Assembly: GCA_031285565.1 (NCBI GenBank)
Contig: JAITVY010000088.1
Coordinates: 1 to 51,643, forward strand
DNA from: Tannerella sp.
GTDB taxonomy: Bacteria > Bacteroidota > Bacteroidia > Bacteroidales > Tannerellaceae
DNA: 51,643 bases
Direction of reading: 5' to 3'
Shown: positions 15,752 through 25,413 of the stretch, piece by piece
How the letters are laid out: every line of letters begins with the position of its first letter
Position numbering within the stretch: position 1 is the first letter of the stretch
Made by a program: the position numbers and the translations under genes
Notes under the pieces: generated by a model
Databases searched by the model: none
What the model was told of the DNA's origin: nothing
The model's input: only the letters and a program-made list of their open reading frames with translations

Positions 15752-16897
15752 TTAACAACCGGGCTTCTTTGCCGGGTCAAAGATTAATTCTGCCAATTTT
15801 TGTGCCTGGTATTCATTCGAATAGGTAGGATATAAAACCTGTCTGCGCTTCTTAATCTCTTCTTCCGTAAAAGGTTGAGAGATTAGTTGCCGGCAGGTTT
15901 CAATCATCTGTCCGGGAGTATCGGCAATATGACAAAGTGCATCTAACCCACTCCCTGCCAACATCAGCGGATTCACAACCACATGCCGGCCGGCAAAAAG
16001 GCTGTTTAGTAATTTTAATTTCAGCCCTGTGCCCTGAAAAGTTATAAGCAGATTGATCTGCGCTTCCCTGATTAACGTATGCATCCGTTCAGTCGTAGGA
16101 TTGGCTTCAATTACAATATTGGGATAAGGGGCTGCTGCCTCAAACAGTGACTCCGGGGGATCCATTCCTGCAATAATACACTTATATGGGATTTTATTGC
16201 AAACCTTGTTAATAATATACAAAGCTGCTTTTTCGTTCTCTTTAACAGAAAGCTTGGCATGATAAAGCAGAAAATCCGATTGACCCGGAATAGCCGTAAC
16301 ATGATCATTTTCATGAAAACACGGTATAAATTCAACAGCATTATCAGGATATGTCTGCTTAAAATAATCGGTATCCGTTTGTGATACGGCAATCATCAGA
16401 TCTGCATTCCTGACATTTTTCTCAAATGCTTTAAAACGGATGGATTCTATATAATAAAAACATTTCTTTACCGGATTTCTTTCTGCAACTCCTATTTCCC
16501 GGTAATAGTCATGCTCAATATTACTGCTTCGGAAGATTTTAAACCGGTTAGCTAAACGTTTATCGCTTATATAATAACATGTATGCAATCCTTCAAAAAG
16601 AATCGGATTATCATCCTTTAATAAATTAGTTATTAATCGTTTGTCCTTCCGGCTATACACATTATACGGCAGATAGGATAAATTACTGAGAAGACCTGTT
16701 TTCCGACGATAGTAGTATACTTTTTCACAAAAGGACTCCAATTCAACAGCCCTGGGACGTTCATACTCAAAACAATGCAAAATAATCCGGACGCCACATG
16801 CGTGTAATGCCTTCAACTTATAAAATATATCGATCACCCCGCCATAATTAGCAGGCCACGGGATATTTAACGACACAATATGCAATGTTTTATTCAT
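15752..16897 (-). CDS. Glycosyltransferase
   Basis: A 381-residue protein of GT-B architecture. The N-terminal Rossmann half begins HIVSLNIPWPANYGG, in which the Gly-rich loop binds the acceptor. The C-terminal half carries a weakened donor-binding segment (LLITFQGTGLKLKLLNSLF, where GT4 enzymes have an E-X7-E-like motif; here the acidic residues are missing or shifted). I prefer ATG at 16897, giving an 8-nt overlap with the upstream gene. It is the last gene of the polysaccharide run. Specificity is unknown. Confidence 0.7.
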   Translation of the reverse strand: MNKTLHIVSLNIPWPANYGGVIDIFYKLKALHACGVRIILHCFEYERPRAVELESFCEKVYYYRRKTGLLSNLSYLPYNVYSRKDKRLITNLLKDDNPILFEGLHTCYYISDKRLANRFKIFRSSNIEHDYYREIGVAERNPVKKCFYYIESIRFKAFEKNVRNADLMIAVSQTDTDYFKQTYPDNAVEFIPCFHENDHVTAIPGQSDFLLYHAKLSVKENEKAALYIINKVCNKIPYKCIIAGMDPPESLFEAAAPYPNIVIEANPTTERMHTLIREAQINLLITFQGTGLKLKLLNSLFAGRHVVVNPLMLAGSGLDALCHIADTPGQMIETCRQLISQPFTEEEIKKRRQVLYPTYSNEYQAQKLAELIFDPAKKPGC

Positions 16898-18125
16898 TGG
16901 CTCTGATTGTTTGTTCAAAGATACGGATAAAATCAGCCGCCTGCTCTTTACGCGAAAATTTCATTACTTCTCCCCTATCCGGATTCGAAGTGACATGTTT
17001 TACAGCCTTCCATTGCAAATAGTACTTCTTAATAAACTGATAAACTTCTTCTTCCGTATGAGCTGATAAACCTGCCTGCGTACGACGAATTACTTCTTCG
17101 AGGCATCCTTCATCTCCTCTTACACACAGAATCGGCTTCTCTACAGCTAATGCTTCAAAGAATTTAGTTGTCATAATGCCTTTCGGACCGGATGCATCAG
17201 CTTTATTGGTCAGCAACAACAATATTGAACTTTCGTTAAGTACGGTTGGAACATCGGAAGCAGGAATATATCCGAAATAACTCATATATTCTGCAATCCC
17301 GCATTTTTCAGCTTCATGCTGCAGGATCTCGCGGGATGCCTCATCTACATACCATCGCATACGGAATGTATCAGAGGTGAAAAAATGTTCATCCGAAAGC
17401 CTTCGTACGGATAAAAAAAGCAATTCCGGATTACGCATCGCAATACTTAACAAACGCCCCGTATATGTGATATAAAACCGGTCGCTTTCAATCGCCTCCG
17501 GATAAAAAATATCCGGATCGTATCCATTGTATATCAATGAAATATTAGCATTATAAGGCTTTAATGTTTCTACATGCCATGGAGATACGGTTGTTACATA
17601 GTTCGCCTGCCGCAATACGCGGTTTCGCTGTTTCAGGTTTTTCTTCCGGAAGATCGAAACAATTTGTTTTTCAAGTCCGAATAACCGGGGCAAAGGATAC
17701 GATATAAATTCGGCACCGGTATACTGTTCAATAATATCACGCAAATCAACAATCAGCGGAAGCTTTGCTTTTTGAGCTGTTTTTTGAGCAGCGAGTAAAG
17801 GGTATGTACGGTAAGTACTGCATAATATCAGATCGAATTGTTGTTTTTGGATTTGCCGGAGGGCTTCTTTATAGATTTTCCGGTCCTTATAATTAAAAAA
17901 CAGGTTAAGCAGGAAGATTTTAATCCAGGCTAATTTGCTCTTATTTTTATAATAGTCAATATAAATAACCGGAAAATCACCTTTCAGGAAAGTAAATGTT
18001 GTATCCGGAATATGTTCCGTAATTACGGTTGGCTCCCAACCGGATTGTTTGAGGTATTTACATAAATACCCCATACGCGGCCCGAAAGCGGGCGGAAACA
18101 TATCACAAAGAATTAATACTTTCAT
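16890..18125 (-). CDS. Glycosyltransferase family 4 protein
   Basis: A 411-residue GT-B enzyme. N-terminal acceptor domain: LILCDMFPPAFGPRMGYLCKY. C-terminal donor domain: YTGRLLS, then the end of the GT4 signature in GPKGIMTTKFFEALAVEKPIL, where E binds the nucleotide-sugar. It probably acts on the cytoplasmic side in synthesis of a surface glycan. It begins directly after the epimerase stop codon and overlaps the next glycosyltransferase, so all three are translated from one mRNA. Confidence 0.8.
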   Translation of the reverse strand: MKVLILCDMFPPAFGPRMGYLCKYLKQSGWEPTVITEHIPDTTFTFLKGDFPVIYIDYYKNKSKLAWIKIFLLNLFFNYKDRKIYKEALRQIQKQQFDLILCSTYRTYPLLAAQKTAQKAKLPLIVDLRDIIEQYTGAEFISYPLPRLFGLEKQIVSIFRKKNLKQRNRVLRQANYVTTVSPWHVETLKPYNANISLIYNGYDPDIFYPEAIESDRFYITYTGRLLSIAMRNPELLFLSVRRLSDEHFFTSDTFRMRWYVDEASREILQHEAEKCGIAEYMSYFGYIPASDVPTVLNESSILLLLTNKADASGPKGIMTTKFFEALAVEKPILCVRGDEGCLEEVIRRTQAGLSAHTEEEVYQFIKKYYLQWKAVKHVTSNPDRGEVMKFSRKEQAADFIRIFEQTIRANE

Positions 18126-19223
18126 TTAATGAAAATGTTCTACAATTTTATCCGATGCATGTCCGTCTCCATATTCTCCAATATCCCTTTTTGGAATCTG
18201 CCTGTTCAGGCATGACAGAATATTTGCTGTCTGATAACCGGCCAACTGATTCCATCCGGCTCCAATTGTTTCAACCCATTCTGTTTCTTCGCGCAATGTA
18301 ATACAGGGAGTGCGATGAAAATAAGCTTCTTTCTGAATGCCTCCGGAATCTGTAAATATAGTTGCCGCCTGTTTCTCAAGCATCACCATATCAAGATAGT
18401 TTAACGGATCAATCAGCTTCAACCCGGGATTTTGATGAATCCATTCGCTTAACTGATATTTTTCGAAACAATTCCTGGTACGCGGATGTAATGGCAGTAT
18501 AACAGGATAATCAGGTGTGGCGATTTCAATCATTGCCCGGATAATTCCGGTTAACCGTTCCCGGTTATCCGTATTTTCGGCACGATGCACCGTACAAAGG
18601 TAAAATTGTTTGGGAGTCAACTGCAATGAAGGTATAATTACAGATGTCTTCTCTGCAAGCTTACCAAACGAAAGAGCGGCATCATACATCACATCACCCA
18701 CGTGATATATATGTCCGGTTATATTTTCATTCTTCAGATTCTGTACCGCAGCAAATGTCGGACAGAAAAGAATATCAGCCATATGATCCGTCAGTACACG
18801 ATTTATTTCTTCGGGCATCTGTTTATTAAAGCTACGTAGTCCGGCTTCAACATGAACAACCGGTATATGAAGTTTTGCCGCCGCCAATGCTCCCGAGAGT
18901 GTAGAATTCGTATCACCATATACCAATACATAATCGGGATGTTCGTCTGTTAAAATACGCTCAATTTCAACCAGCATATGCGCCGTCATTTGAGCATGAC
19001 TTGTATAATCCGATTGCAATTGCCATGTAGGTGAAGGAATATTCAGATCATCGAAAAAGATGCTACTCATATTTGCATCATAATGTTGTCCTGTATGAAG
19101 GATTTTTTCTTCAATATTGCAATAACCGGATTGACGACATTTGATAATCGCCCGGCTGACCATTGCCGCTTTAATAAATTGCGGACGTGCTCCCACAATC
19201 GTAATTATTTTCACCTCTTTCAC
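18126..19223 (-). CDS. wecB: UDP-N-acetylglucosamine 2-epimerase (non-hydrolysing)
   Basis: A 365-residue cytoplasmic enzyme interconverting UDP-GlcNAc and UDP-ManNAc, a precursor for surface polysaccharides. Family hallmarks: GARPQFIKAA at the N-terminus, TGQHYD, VYGDTNSTLSGALAA, HVEAGLRSF, PEEINRVLTDHMAD, TVHRAENTD and TDSGGIQKEA. Length matches WecB/MnaA. It overlaps the deacetylase-like gene by 4 bp, giving translational coupling. The exact family member (WecB or a paralogue for another 2-epimerised sugar) cannot be told apart by eye. Confidence 0.9.
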   Translation of the reverse strand: MKEVKIITIVGARPQFIKAAMVSRAIIKCRQSGYCNIEEKILHTGQHYDANMSSIFFDDLNIPSPTWQLQSDYTSHAQMTAHMLVEIERILTDEHPDYVLVYGDTNSTLSGALAAAKLHIPVVHVEAGLRSFNKQMPEEINRVLTDHMADILFCPTFAAVQNLKNENITGHIYHVGDVMYDAALSFGKLAEKTSVIIPSLQLTPKQFYLCTVHRAENTDNRERLTGIIRAMIEIATPDYPVILPLHPRTRNCFEKYQLSEWIHQNPGLKLIDPLNYLDMVMLEKQAATIFTDSGGIQKEAYFHRTPCITLREETEWVETIGAGWNQLAGYQTANILSCLNRQIPKRDIGEYGDGHASDKIVEHFH

Positions 19224-20518
19224 TTTTGTCCTTTTATATACTCCAATAGATCATGATATAACTCTTTAAGATATCCGCAACCCGGTGCAGCAGATGTATT
19301 ATGCCAAAGAAGGGTTAATTCTCCGTGATGCATTTGTGTCTGCCTGATTAATTGTTGACAATATAAAGTTGCATCCTGTTGATTTAAGCCCATATATTCA
19401 GATCCGATAAGCGTACCATCCATAATAGTCAACGGATGAAGCTGTAATGAGGATAAACGTTTCCGGCCAGCATCTATCCACCGTACCGGACGGCTCGTTC
19501 CCAGTCTGAAACCTGCCATATCCGCATATCCCATCGTATAGTCGTCTGTTATACCGGCCTGTTCGAGCACTGCCATATCTTCGGGTTCGCGTGATGCCAG
19601 AAAATGATGCCTGTTGGCAGTGATTTTTGTATCAATTGCCTTCTCCAAAGAATTTTTCTCTTCCGGAATTATGTCCGGATACCTGCCAGCCTGATAACTG
19701 CTATGCAAACCGATAATCCCGCCATAGTTAGCTATTAATTTAAAAAGGGCTTTGATATCTTTCCCATATAAATTATAACGTGGCTTATCTCTTAATTCAT
19801 TCCCTCCTGCTTTCATAAAGAAAACGGATGTGCACAATTCCTTACCGAAACAATTTTGTACCTGCTCATTTTCTTTCAGGAACCAGGGAAATGTATAAAA
19901 GGGATCGTTTTCCAACGGGCCGAACTTTATCTTCAACAATTTCCGAATATTCTCTTTATCTCTTATACCCCGCGCAATATTTCGCCATGTCCGCATAAAA
20001 AACGGAGCGTCAACATCGTGTGTCAGATTGATTCGCTGAAAGACCTCCGGGGGAGATTCGACATTGACTCCCACCTGCGAAAGCCAATCACGCAATAAAC
20101 GCCCGTATTCATCAACTACCGGACGGTGGATAAAACCGGCTCTGAATGGTAGTGATTCTTTTCCGGGAAAACGCCCATGTTTATCACGTATATTCCGTTG
20201 TATAATTTCTTCATACCTACTCAACAGAAAAAAGGAGCCTGCAATAATATCGGCATACACAATCAGCCTTCCATCCTTTTGTTCAACGAGAGCCTGCCCA
20301 AAAAGTATAGGGATATCATCTATATGTTTCAGAGGTAATACCGGCATAGAGTGAGCGGTACCATATATCTTCTGATCGAAAAAGTCGGATGGATAGATTA
20401 TTACTTTATAATTATGAAAAGAGGTTTCATCCGAGGTATAACCAATCAGGTCGGAAATTCCGGTAGCAGAATCAGTCCCTACCAAGAATTGTATGATATA
20501 TCGGATGATATCATTCAT
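19220..20518 (-). CDS. Polysaccharide deacetylase family protein (DUF7033-type N-terminus)
   Basis: A 432-residue protein. The N-terminal 120 residues (YIIQFLVGTD, then GSFFLLSRYEEI) resemble the DUF7033 domain found before NodB-like domains in Bacteroidetes. The catalytic region begins with LTHDVDAP, the metal-binding Asp motif of carbohydrate esterase family 4, followed by IGLHSSYQAG and a late LLWHNT. It likely removes N-acetyl groups from a surface glycan. Start ATG at 20518; the longer frame starts with TTG. It is the first of a tightly overlapping block with wecB and two glycosyltransferases. Confidence 0.7.
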   Translation of the reverse strand: MNDIIRYIIQFLVGTDSATGISDLIGYTSDETSFHNYKVIIYPSDFFDQKIYGTAHSMPVLPLKHIDDIPILFGQALVEQKDGRLIVYADIIAGSFFLLSRYEEIIQRNIRDKHGRFPGKESLPFRAGFIHRPVVDEYGRLLRDWLSQVGVNVESPPEVFQRINLTHDVDAPFFMRTWRNIARGIRDKENIRKLLKIKFGPLENDPFYTFPWFLKENEQVQNCFGKELCTSVFFMKAGGNELRDKPRYNLYGKDIKALFKLIANYGGIIGLHSSYQAGRYPDIIPEEKNSLEKAIDTKITANRHHFLASREPEDMAVLEQAGITDDYTMGYADMAGFRLGTSRPVRWIDAGRKRLSSLQLHPLTIMDGTLIGSEYMGLNQQDATLYCQQLIRQTQMHHGELTLLWHNTSAAPGCGYLKELYHDLLEYIKGQK

Positions 20519-20585
20519 TTGCAAGTAAGCAATTTCATTGTTTCTTTTTATTGAACCGCAGATTAACGCGCATTATCGCTCAATT

Positions 20586-21533
20586 TCATCTTGAACTAAA
20601 TTTGATAAACGCTCTGTCTATTAAACTTAATTTCCCCTTATTTATTGCAAAAAAGGGTGTCTGAATCCCGCCGAACTCACGAAAAAAACGCTCAACACCC
20701 GGAATCATGGAACCTTCAAAATCAAACGATTCGGAATAACAGGCTACTTCACGAATTACTTCCCACAACACCAGACTATGTGCCCCGGAGCTACGAAGTT
20801 GAGGATCTCCTCCACCGGCAAGGTAGTAAGCAACCTTTTTTTGCCATACGACAAATACTGCTGCATGCAGGTTTCCTTCCTTATCATACCCTCCCCAGAT
20901 ATCACCTTGCTCTTGCTGACGACAAGCATGAATCAGCTCCTGCAAAACTTCAGAGCTTTGTTTATTTTTTATATTCTGACGTTCGAATGTTTGTGCCTGA
21001 ACCTTAAAAAAATCTTCAACCGGAATTCCTTTCTTAACGGTGATTTGAAATTGTTCTTTCGCTTTTTTGATGTTACGCCGTGTATGCTGACTCATATTAG
21101 CCCATAAATGTTCCGTATCATCGAGTTTCGGCAAAATATAGGTGTAACGTGTGGTTTGTGTATAGTTATTCCAATAAAAAGGTAACCAATCGGTAAACGA
21201 ATGATGAAAATTCTGCCTGAAGCTTTTACAGTCTTTTATTTTTTCAATCAGCAACTTACAGATTGCCTGCCGTTGTTCTAAAACCGTTGTATATTTAGTA
21301 TCTTCTGCATAGGGAGCAAACCAGATGCCCATAGTCTGAACATAAGAAGGCATTGTTATAATACCCGGACGGGGCATATAGTAAGGCAGAGCCGCCATGA
21401 TCCGGGAATTTTGCTCAATGAGATGCACATCCCATTGAGCCTTGCCACACACGATATCCAACCACCAGTCTTGTGAAAAAACAGGGATTGTATCTTCTGT
21501 TTGGCAAAGCGCATGGTATGCTTCTTTAGACAT
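20586..21533 (-). CDS. FemAB/GNAT-type acyltransferase-like protein
   Basis: A 315-residue protein. N-terminal segment: VFSQDWWLDIVCG; later NMSQHTRRNIKKAKE and GGYDKEGNLHAAVFVVWQ, and AYYLAGGGDPQLRSSGAHSL, which resembles the acetyl-CoA-binding loop of the Acetyltransf_6 (FemAB-like) group. Such enzymes modify sugars or peptides during envelope synthesis. It sits between recA and the polysaccharide genes on the same strand, 27 bp after recA, so it may be read from the recA promoter as well. Substrate unknown. Confidence 0.65.
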   Translation of the reverse strand: MSKEAYHALCQTEDTIPVFSQDWWLDIVCGKAQWDVHLIEQNSRIMAALPYYMPRPGIITMPSYVQTMGIWFAPYAEDTKYTTVLEQRQAICKLLIEKIKDCKSFRQNFHHSFTDWLPFYWNNYTQTTRYTYILPKLDDTEHLWANMSQHTRRNIKKAKEQFQITVKKGIPVEDFFKVQAQTFERQNIKNKQSSEVLQELIHACRQQEQGDIWGGYDKEGNLHAAVFVVWQKKVAYYLAGGGDPQLRSSGAHSLVLWEVIREVACYSESFDFEGSMIPGVERFFREFGGIQTPFFAINKGKLSLIDRAFIKFSSR

Positions 21534-21560
21534 TTAGGGATGTTTCTATTTGGATTGAAA

Positions 21561-22598
21561 TTATCCTTTTAATGCTTTAAAAATGAGATCTTCTAATTCT
21601 TCTGCTAATTCCGGATTATCACCTATGCATTGTTTGGCTGCATCGCGTCCCTGTCCGAGTTTTGTATCGTTATAGCTAAACCATGAACCGCTCTTTTTAA
21701 TCACATTATGTTCTACTCCTAAATCTACAATTTCGCCGGTACGTGATATACCTTCTCCAAACATCAGATCGAATTCAACTTTACGGAACGGAGGTGCTAC
21801 TTTGTTTTTCACGACTTTTACACGCACCTGATTTCCTTTTACTTCGTCACCATCTTTCAACGAGCCGATACGACGTATGTCTAAACGTACCGAAGCATAG
21901 AATTTAAGTGCATTACCTCCGGTGGTTGTTTCGGGATTGCCAAACATAACACCTATTTTATCACGCAGCTGATTAATAAATATACAGGTAGTATTCGTTT
22001 TACTGATAGCAGCCGTTAATTTACGCAATGCCTGCGACATCAAACGGGCCTGTAATCCCATCTTACTATCACCCATCTCACCTTCCAGCTCAGCTTTCGG
22101 TGTCAGCGCTGCAACCGAGTCAATTACTACGATGTCAACTGCCGAAGAACGAATCAGTTGTTCCGCAATTTCCAATGCCTGTTCGCCATTGTCGGGTTGT
22201 GAAATCCACAGGTTCTCAACGTCGACTCCCAGTTTTTCGGCATAAAACCGGTCAAAAGCATGTTCGGCATCTACAAAAGCGGCAATACCTCCTGCTTTTT
22301 GTGCCTCAGCAATAGCATGAATGGCCAATGTTGTTTTCCCTGATGATTCCGGGCCATAAATTTCGATAACACGTCCGCGCGGATACCCTCCTACTCCTAA
22401 TGCAGCATTTAATGCAATTGATCCGGTCGGTATAACTTCTATATCTTCAATTTTCTCATCACCGAGTTTCATGATAGAGCCTTTGCCATAACTTTTCTCT
22501 ATCTTATCCATTGTTGCACGTAATGCTTTTAACTTATCAGCATTTACAGCAGCTTTACCATTTTCTTCTTTGTTTGTTTTTGTTTCTTCTGTTGCCAT
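21561..22598 (-). CDS. recA: DNA recombination/repair protein RecA
   Basis: A 345-residue RecA. It coats single-stranded DNA, drives strand exchange and stimulates LexA cleavage where present. Visible motifs: Walker [10 protein letters not shown], Walker B-like [14 protein letters not shown], the L1/L2 loop region ([36 protein letters not shown]), and [15 protein letters not shown]. Bacteroidetes RecA proteins have a short Lys/Glu-rich N-terminal extension as seen here (residues 1-22). It follows bcp by 56 bp and precedes the acyltransferase by 27 bp. Confidence 0.99.
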   Translation of the reverse strand: MATEETKTNKEENGKAAVNADKLKALRATMDKIEKSYGKGSIMKLGDEKIEDIEVIPTGSIALNAALGVGGYPRGRVIEIYGPESSGKTTLAIHAIAEAQKAGGIAAFVDAEHAFDRFYAEKLGVDVENLWISQPDNGEQALEIAEQLIRSSAVDIVVIDSVAALTPKAELEGEMGDSKMGLQARLMSQALRKLTAAISKTNTTCIFINQLRDKIGVMFGNPETTTGGNALKFYASVRLDIRRIGSLKDGDEVKGNQVRVKVVKNKVAPPFRKVEFDLMFGEGISRTGEIVDLGVEHNVIKKSGSWFSYNDTKLGQGRDAAKQCIGDNPELAEELEDLIFKALKG

Positions 22599-22654
22599 AT
22601 TGGTTTATTTTGTTTGTCAAATGAATCACTATTCTTAGTCTTATCCTGATTTAT

Positions 22655-23107
22655 TTATTGCCCCAGAATCTGTGCAGCATGATCACCCGTCTTCACTTTT
22701 TCTATAATCTTTTCAACAATTCCGTTTTCATCAATAAGAAAAGTTTGCCGGAGTGTTCCCATATATTTCCTGCCATACATACTTTTTTCGGCCCATACGC
22801 CAAACTGTTCCTGCAATTTGACATCGGTATCAGCAATTAAATTGAAAGGAAGATCATGCTTTGCTATAAATCCCTGATGCGATTTCGCGCTATCTTTGCT
22901 GACTCCAAGTACTTCATACCCGGCTTTTCTTAAATCTTCATATCCGTCGCGAAGACTACATGCCTCAGCGGTACAGCCACTTGTATTATCTTTAGGATAA
23001 AAATACAAAGCCAGTTTTTTTCCTTTATAATCACTTAGCTTTATTTCTTTTCCATTCTGATCGAGTCCTAATACTTCAGGAGCCTGATCACCTACTTGTA
23101 TAGCCAT
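22655..23107 (-). CDS. bcp: Thioredoxin-dependent thiol peroxidase (BCP/PrxQ)
   Basis: A 150-residue peroxiredoxin that reduces hydrogen peroxide and alkyl hydroperoxides with electrons from thioredoxin. The peroxidatic Cys is in NTSGCTAEACSLRDGY, and the second Cys five residues later is the usual resolving Cys of the alpha2-helix BCP type. Other family motifs: LALYFYPKD, VLGVSKD, RQTFLIDENG. Standard full length. Located between the dehydrogenase and recA on the same strand. Confidence 0.95.
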   Translation of the reverse strand: MAIQVGDQAPEVLGLDQNGKEIKLSDYKGKKLALYFYPKDNTSGCTAEACSLRDGYEDLRKAGYEVLGVSKDSAKSHQGFIAKHDLPFNLIADTDVKLQEQFGVWAEKSMYGRKYMGTLRQTFLIDENGIVEKIIEKVKTGDHAAQILGQ

Positions 23108-23164
23108 ATATCAACTTTTTTTTCTCTTTTATTGTTCATTGAATTTCCCGTGAAATCAGTCGTT

Positions 23165-24358
23165 TCACAATTCCAAATCACCATCAAAAATTTCGTGCCA
23201 GGGCAGACCTTGTTCATTCAGTTCTTTCATGAACGGATCCGGATCGAATTCTTCGACATTCCATACACCCGGTTTTTTCCAGGCGTCCTTGAAAAACATT
23301 TTAGCGCCTATCATAGCCGGAACACCTGTCGTATAGCTTACCCCTTGTGCTCCTGTTTCTTTATATGCCTGCTGGTGACTACAATTATTATAGATATAGT
23401 AAGTACGTTCCTTTCCGTCTTTAATTCCACGGATACGGCAGCCTATTGATGTTTCACCCGTATAATTTTCTCCCAGTTCACCCGGATCGGGTAACACGGC
23501 TTTTAAAAACTGAATCGGAACAATTTCAACACCATTAAACAAAACCGGCTTGATACTTGTCATTCCGATATTTTGCATCACCCGCAAATGAGTCAGATAT
23601 TCTTCTCCGAAAGTCATCCAGAAACGTGCACGTTTAATAGTCGGGAAGTTTTTTGTCAGGCTTTCCAGTTCTTCATGATACATCAAATAAGACTCGCGTG
23701 GCCCGATATTCGGATAGTTAATAGCCTGATGTACAGTCAATGGATCAGTTTCTTTCCATTCGCCATCTTCATAAAAACGTCCCTTCTGTGTTATTTCCCG
23801 GATATTTATTTCGGGATTAAAATTAGTTGCAAACGCTTTATGATGGTCACCCGCATTACAGTCTACAATATCCAGGTAATGAATTTCGTCAAAATGATGT
23901 TTCGCTGCATAAGCCGTAAACACACCAGTAACACCCGGATCAAATCCGCATCCCAGAATACCGGTCAGTCCCGTTTTTTCAAAACGGTCCTTATAGGCCC
24001 ACTGCCAGCTATATTCATATTTTGCTTCGTCTATAGGTTCATAATTTGCCGTATCCAGATAACTTACACCAAACGACAGACATGCATCCATAATGGTCAG
24101 GTCCTGATATGGAAGCGCCAGATTTACGACCAAATCCGGCTGAAAACTTCTGTAAAGTGTCAACAGTTCATCAATCCGGTCTGCATCAACTTGTGCAGTC
24201 TGAACAGTCATATTCTTAATATCGGCAGCAATCTTATCGCATTTACTTTTTGTACGACTTGCTACCATGATATCCGTAAAAATATCATTATTCATCGCCA
24301 TTTTTTTTACTGCAACCGTACTGACGCCTCCGGCTCCAATCACTAATACTCTTGCCAT
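23165..24358 (-). CDS. Carboxynorspermidine dehydrogenase/saccharopine dehydrogenase family
   Basis: A 397-residue NADPH-dependent enzyme. Rossmann motif VIGAGGVSTVAVKKMA at the N-terminus, VASRTKSK for NADP phosphate recognition, and the family pattern YLDTANYEP and GCGFDPGVTGVF. This matches carboxynorspermidine synthase (CASDH), which condenses aspartate semialdehyde with a diamine. In Bacteroides the product is carboxyspermidine, decarboxylated by a separate enzyme not in this window. I chose ATG at 24358 (MARVLVIGAGG). Probably the first gene of the leftward run with bcp and recA. Confidence 0.88.
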   Translation of the reverse strand: MARVLVIGAGGVSTVAVKKMAMNNDIFTDIMVASRTKSKCDKIAADIKNMTVQTAQVDADRIDELLTLYRSFQPDLVVNLALPYQDLTIMDACLSFGVSYLDTANYEPIDEAKYEYSWQWAYKDRFEKTGLTGILGCGFDPGVTGVFTAYAAKHHFDEIHYLDIVDCNAGDHHKAFATNFNPEINIREITQKGRFYEDGEWKETDPLTVHQAINYPNIGPRESYLMYHEELESLTKNFPTIKRARFWMTFGEEYLTHLRVMQNIGMTSIKPVLFNGVEIVPIQFLKAVLPDPGELGENYTGETSIGCRIRGIKDGKERTYYIYNNCSHQQAYKETGAQGVSYTTGVPAMIGAKMFFKDAWKKPGVWNVEEFDPDPFMKELNEQGLPWHEIFDGDLEL

Positions 24359-24389
24359 ATAATCTTTATTTTGTTTTTGCAAATATGCA

Positions 24390-24474
24390 GAAACTGTTTA
24401 AATTTTCCACAAAGGAATTTCTTAATGAGGCTTTTCGCTATAAATTATTCAGCGAGCAAAATTTAAACAGATTC
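24390..24474. repeat. Short inverted-repeat element, copy B
   Basis: An 85-bp element with 17-bp terminal inverted repeats (24390-24406 and 24458-24474; GAAACTGTTTAAATTTT facing AAAATTTAAACAGATTC, one mismatch). Its ends and a shared TTTTCCACAA match copy A at 5471-5538, but the middle is longer and differs. It lies just upstream of the dehydrogenase gene, again next to a likely 5' leader. Confidence 0.65.
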
Positions 24475-24661
24475 GCAGTCTGATTGACAAATATAGGGAT
24501 TTTTACTGAAACGAAAACCAAAAACATGTATATTATGTGAATCAATAGTTAAAGAAGATATTAGGAGAAAGGAGAAAGGGGTAGTCTAATTAAAAATGAA
24601 GAATCAAAAATGAAAGGCAGGCAATACTACATTAACTGTCAATTAATTACGATAAGCTATT

Positions 24662-25351
24662 TCAAAAAGGGATCAGATAAGTGAGCTTTGCCGAAATAAC
24701 CTGGCTGGATGCTTTCGAGAAAGCATCTTCTTTACGTGTATTATAAAAGTCGCCTAATGCATAAAAAAAACGTCCCTCCAGAAGGAATGATCCGATACCG
24801 GTACGAAGTTCGATACCTGGTCCGCCGCACAGCCCCCATTCGAATTTCTTCTCTATATCCATCCCATGCTGTGTGTTTTCATGTCCATTAGGTATTACCC
24901 CGCCCAGATTTTCTTCTTCTTTATCACCAATAAAAAAGCCTATCTGCGGTCCCAGGTTAATAAAAAACTGTACTTTTTCGCCTCCGAAATAGATATGTGA
25001 AAGAAACGGTACTTCTAGATAATTCATTTTCCGTCGGTAGTATAAACTTGAATAATCTTCCGTAGTACCATCTTCAGCTACTACATTTTCAAATTTTTCA
25101 TCCCAGCCCTCTTGTTTAAAATTTAACTCAACCTGCAATCCCAGATTACTTTCCGTTCTCCAGCGAACCATTACTCCGGTATTAAACCCCACAAGCATAT
25201 TCTGAGTTACTTTCGGGACAAAATTAACTTTCGAAAAATTAACTCCTCCGGATACACCAATCGCCCGCTCTTTCTGAAATGTACTCTGAGCAGATCCACT
25301 CAACACACATACCACAAACAAAAAACAAAAAAGAATACGCTTATATTTCAT
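24662..25351 (-). CDS. Outer-membrane beta-barrel protein, PorT-like
   Basis: A 229-residue protein with signal peptide (residues 1-21, LFCFLFVVCVLSGSAQ). The mature part starts IGVSGGVNFSKVNF and continues with amphipathic strands (NLGLQVELNFKQEGW, MNYLEVPFLSHIYFGG, QFFINLGPQIGFFIG, ELRTGIGSFLLEGRFFYAL), ending YLIPF. The order 'EVP...' then 'GPQIGFF' is typical of the Pfam OMP_b-brl_2/PorT family of Bacteroidetes. Specific role unknown. The next gene upstream on the strand is the LysM-receptor protein, 62 bp away. Confidence 0.75.
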   Translation of the reverse strand: MKYKRILFCFLFVVCVLSGSAQSTFQKERAIGVSGGVNFSKVNFVPKVTQNMLVGFNTGVMVRWRTESNLGLQVELNFKQEGWDEKFENVVAEDGTTEDYSSLYYRRKMNYLEVPFLSHIYFGGEKVQFFINLGPQIGFFIGDKEEENLGGVIPNGHENTQHGMDIEKKFEWGLCGGPGIELRTGIGSFLLEGRFFYALGDFYNTRKEDAFSKASSQVISAKLTYLIPF

Positions 25352-25413
25352 TTGTCAATTATCCATTGCTTTTATGCGATTGCTACATAGCAGCCAACGC
25401 TGTTTCCTCCTTT

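Noticed and set aside
23573..24346. 257-codon plus-strand ORF
   Set aside because: Antisense to the well-supported dehydrogenase; composition (His, Ile, Phe, Cys-rich) is that of a shadow frame.
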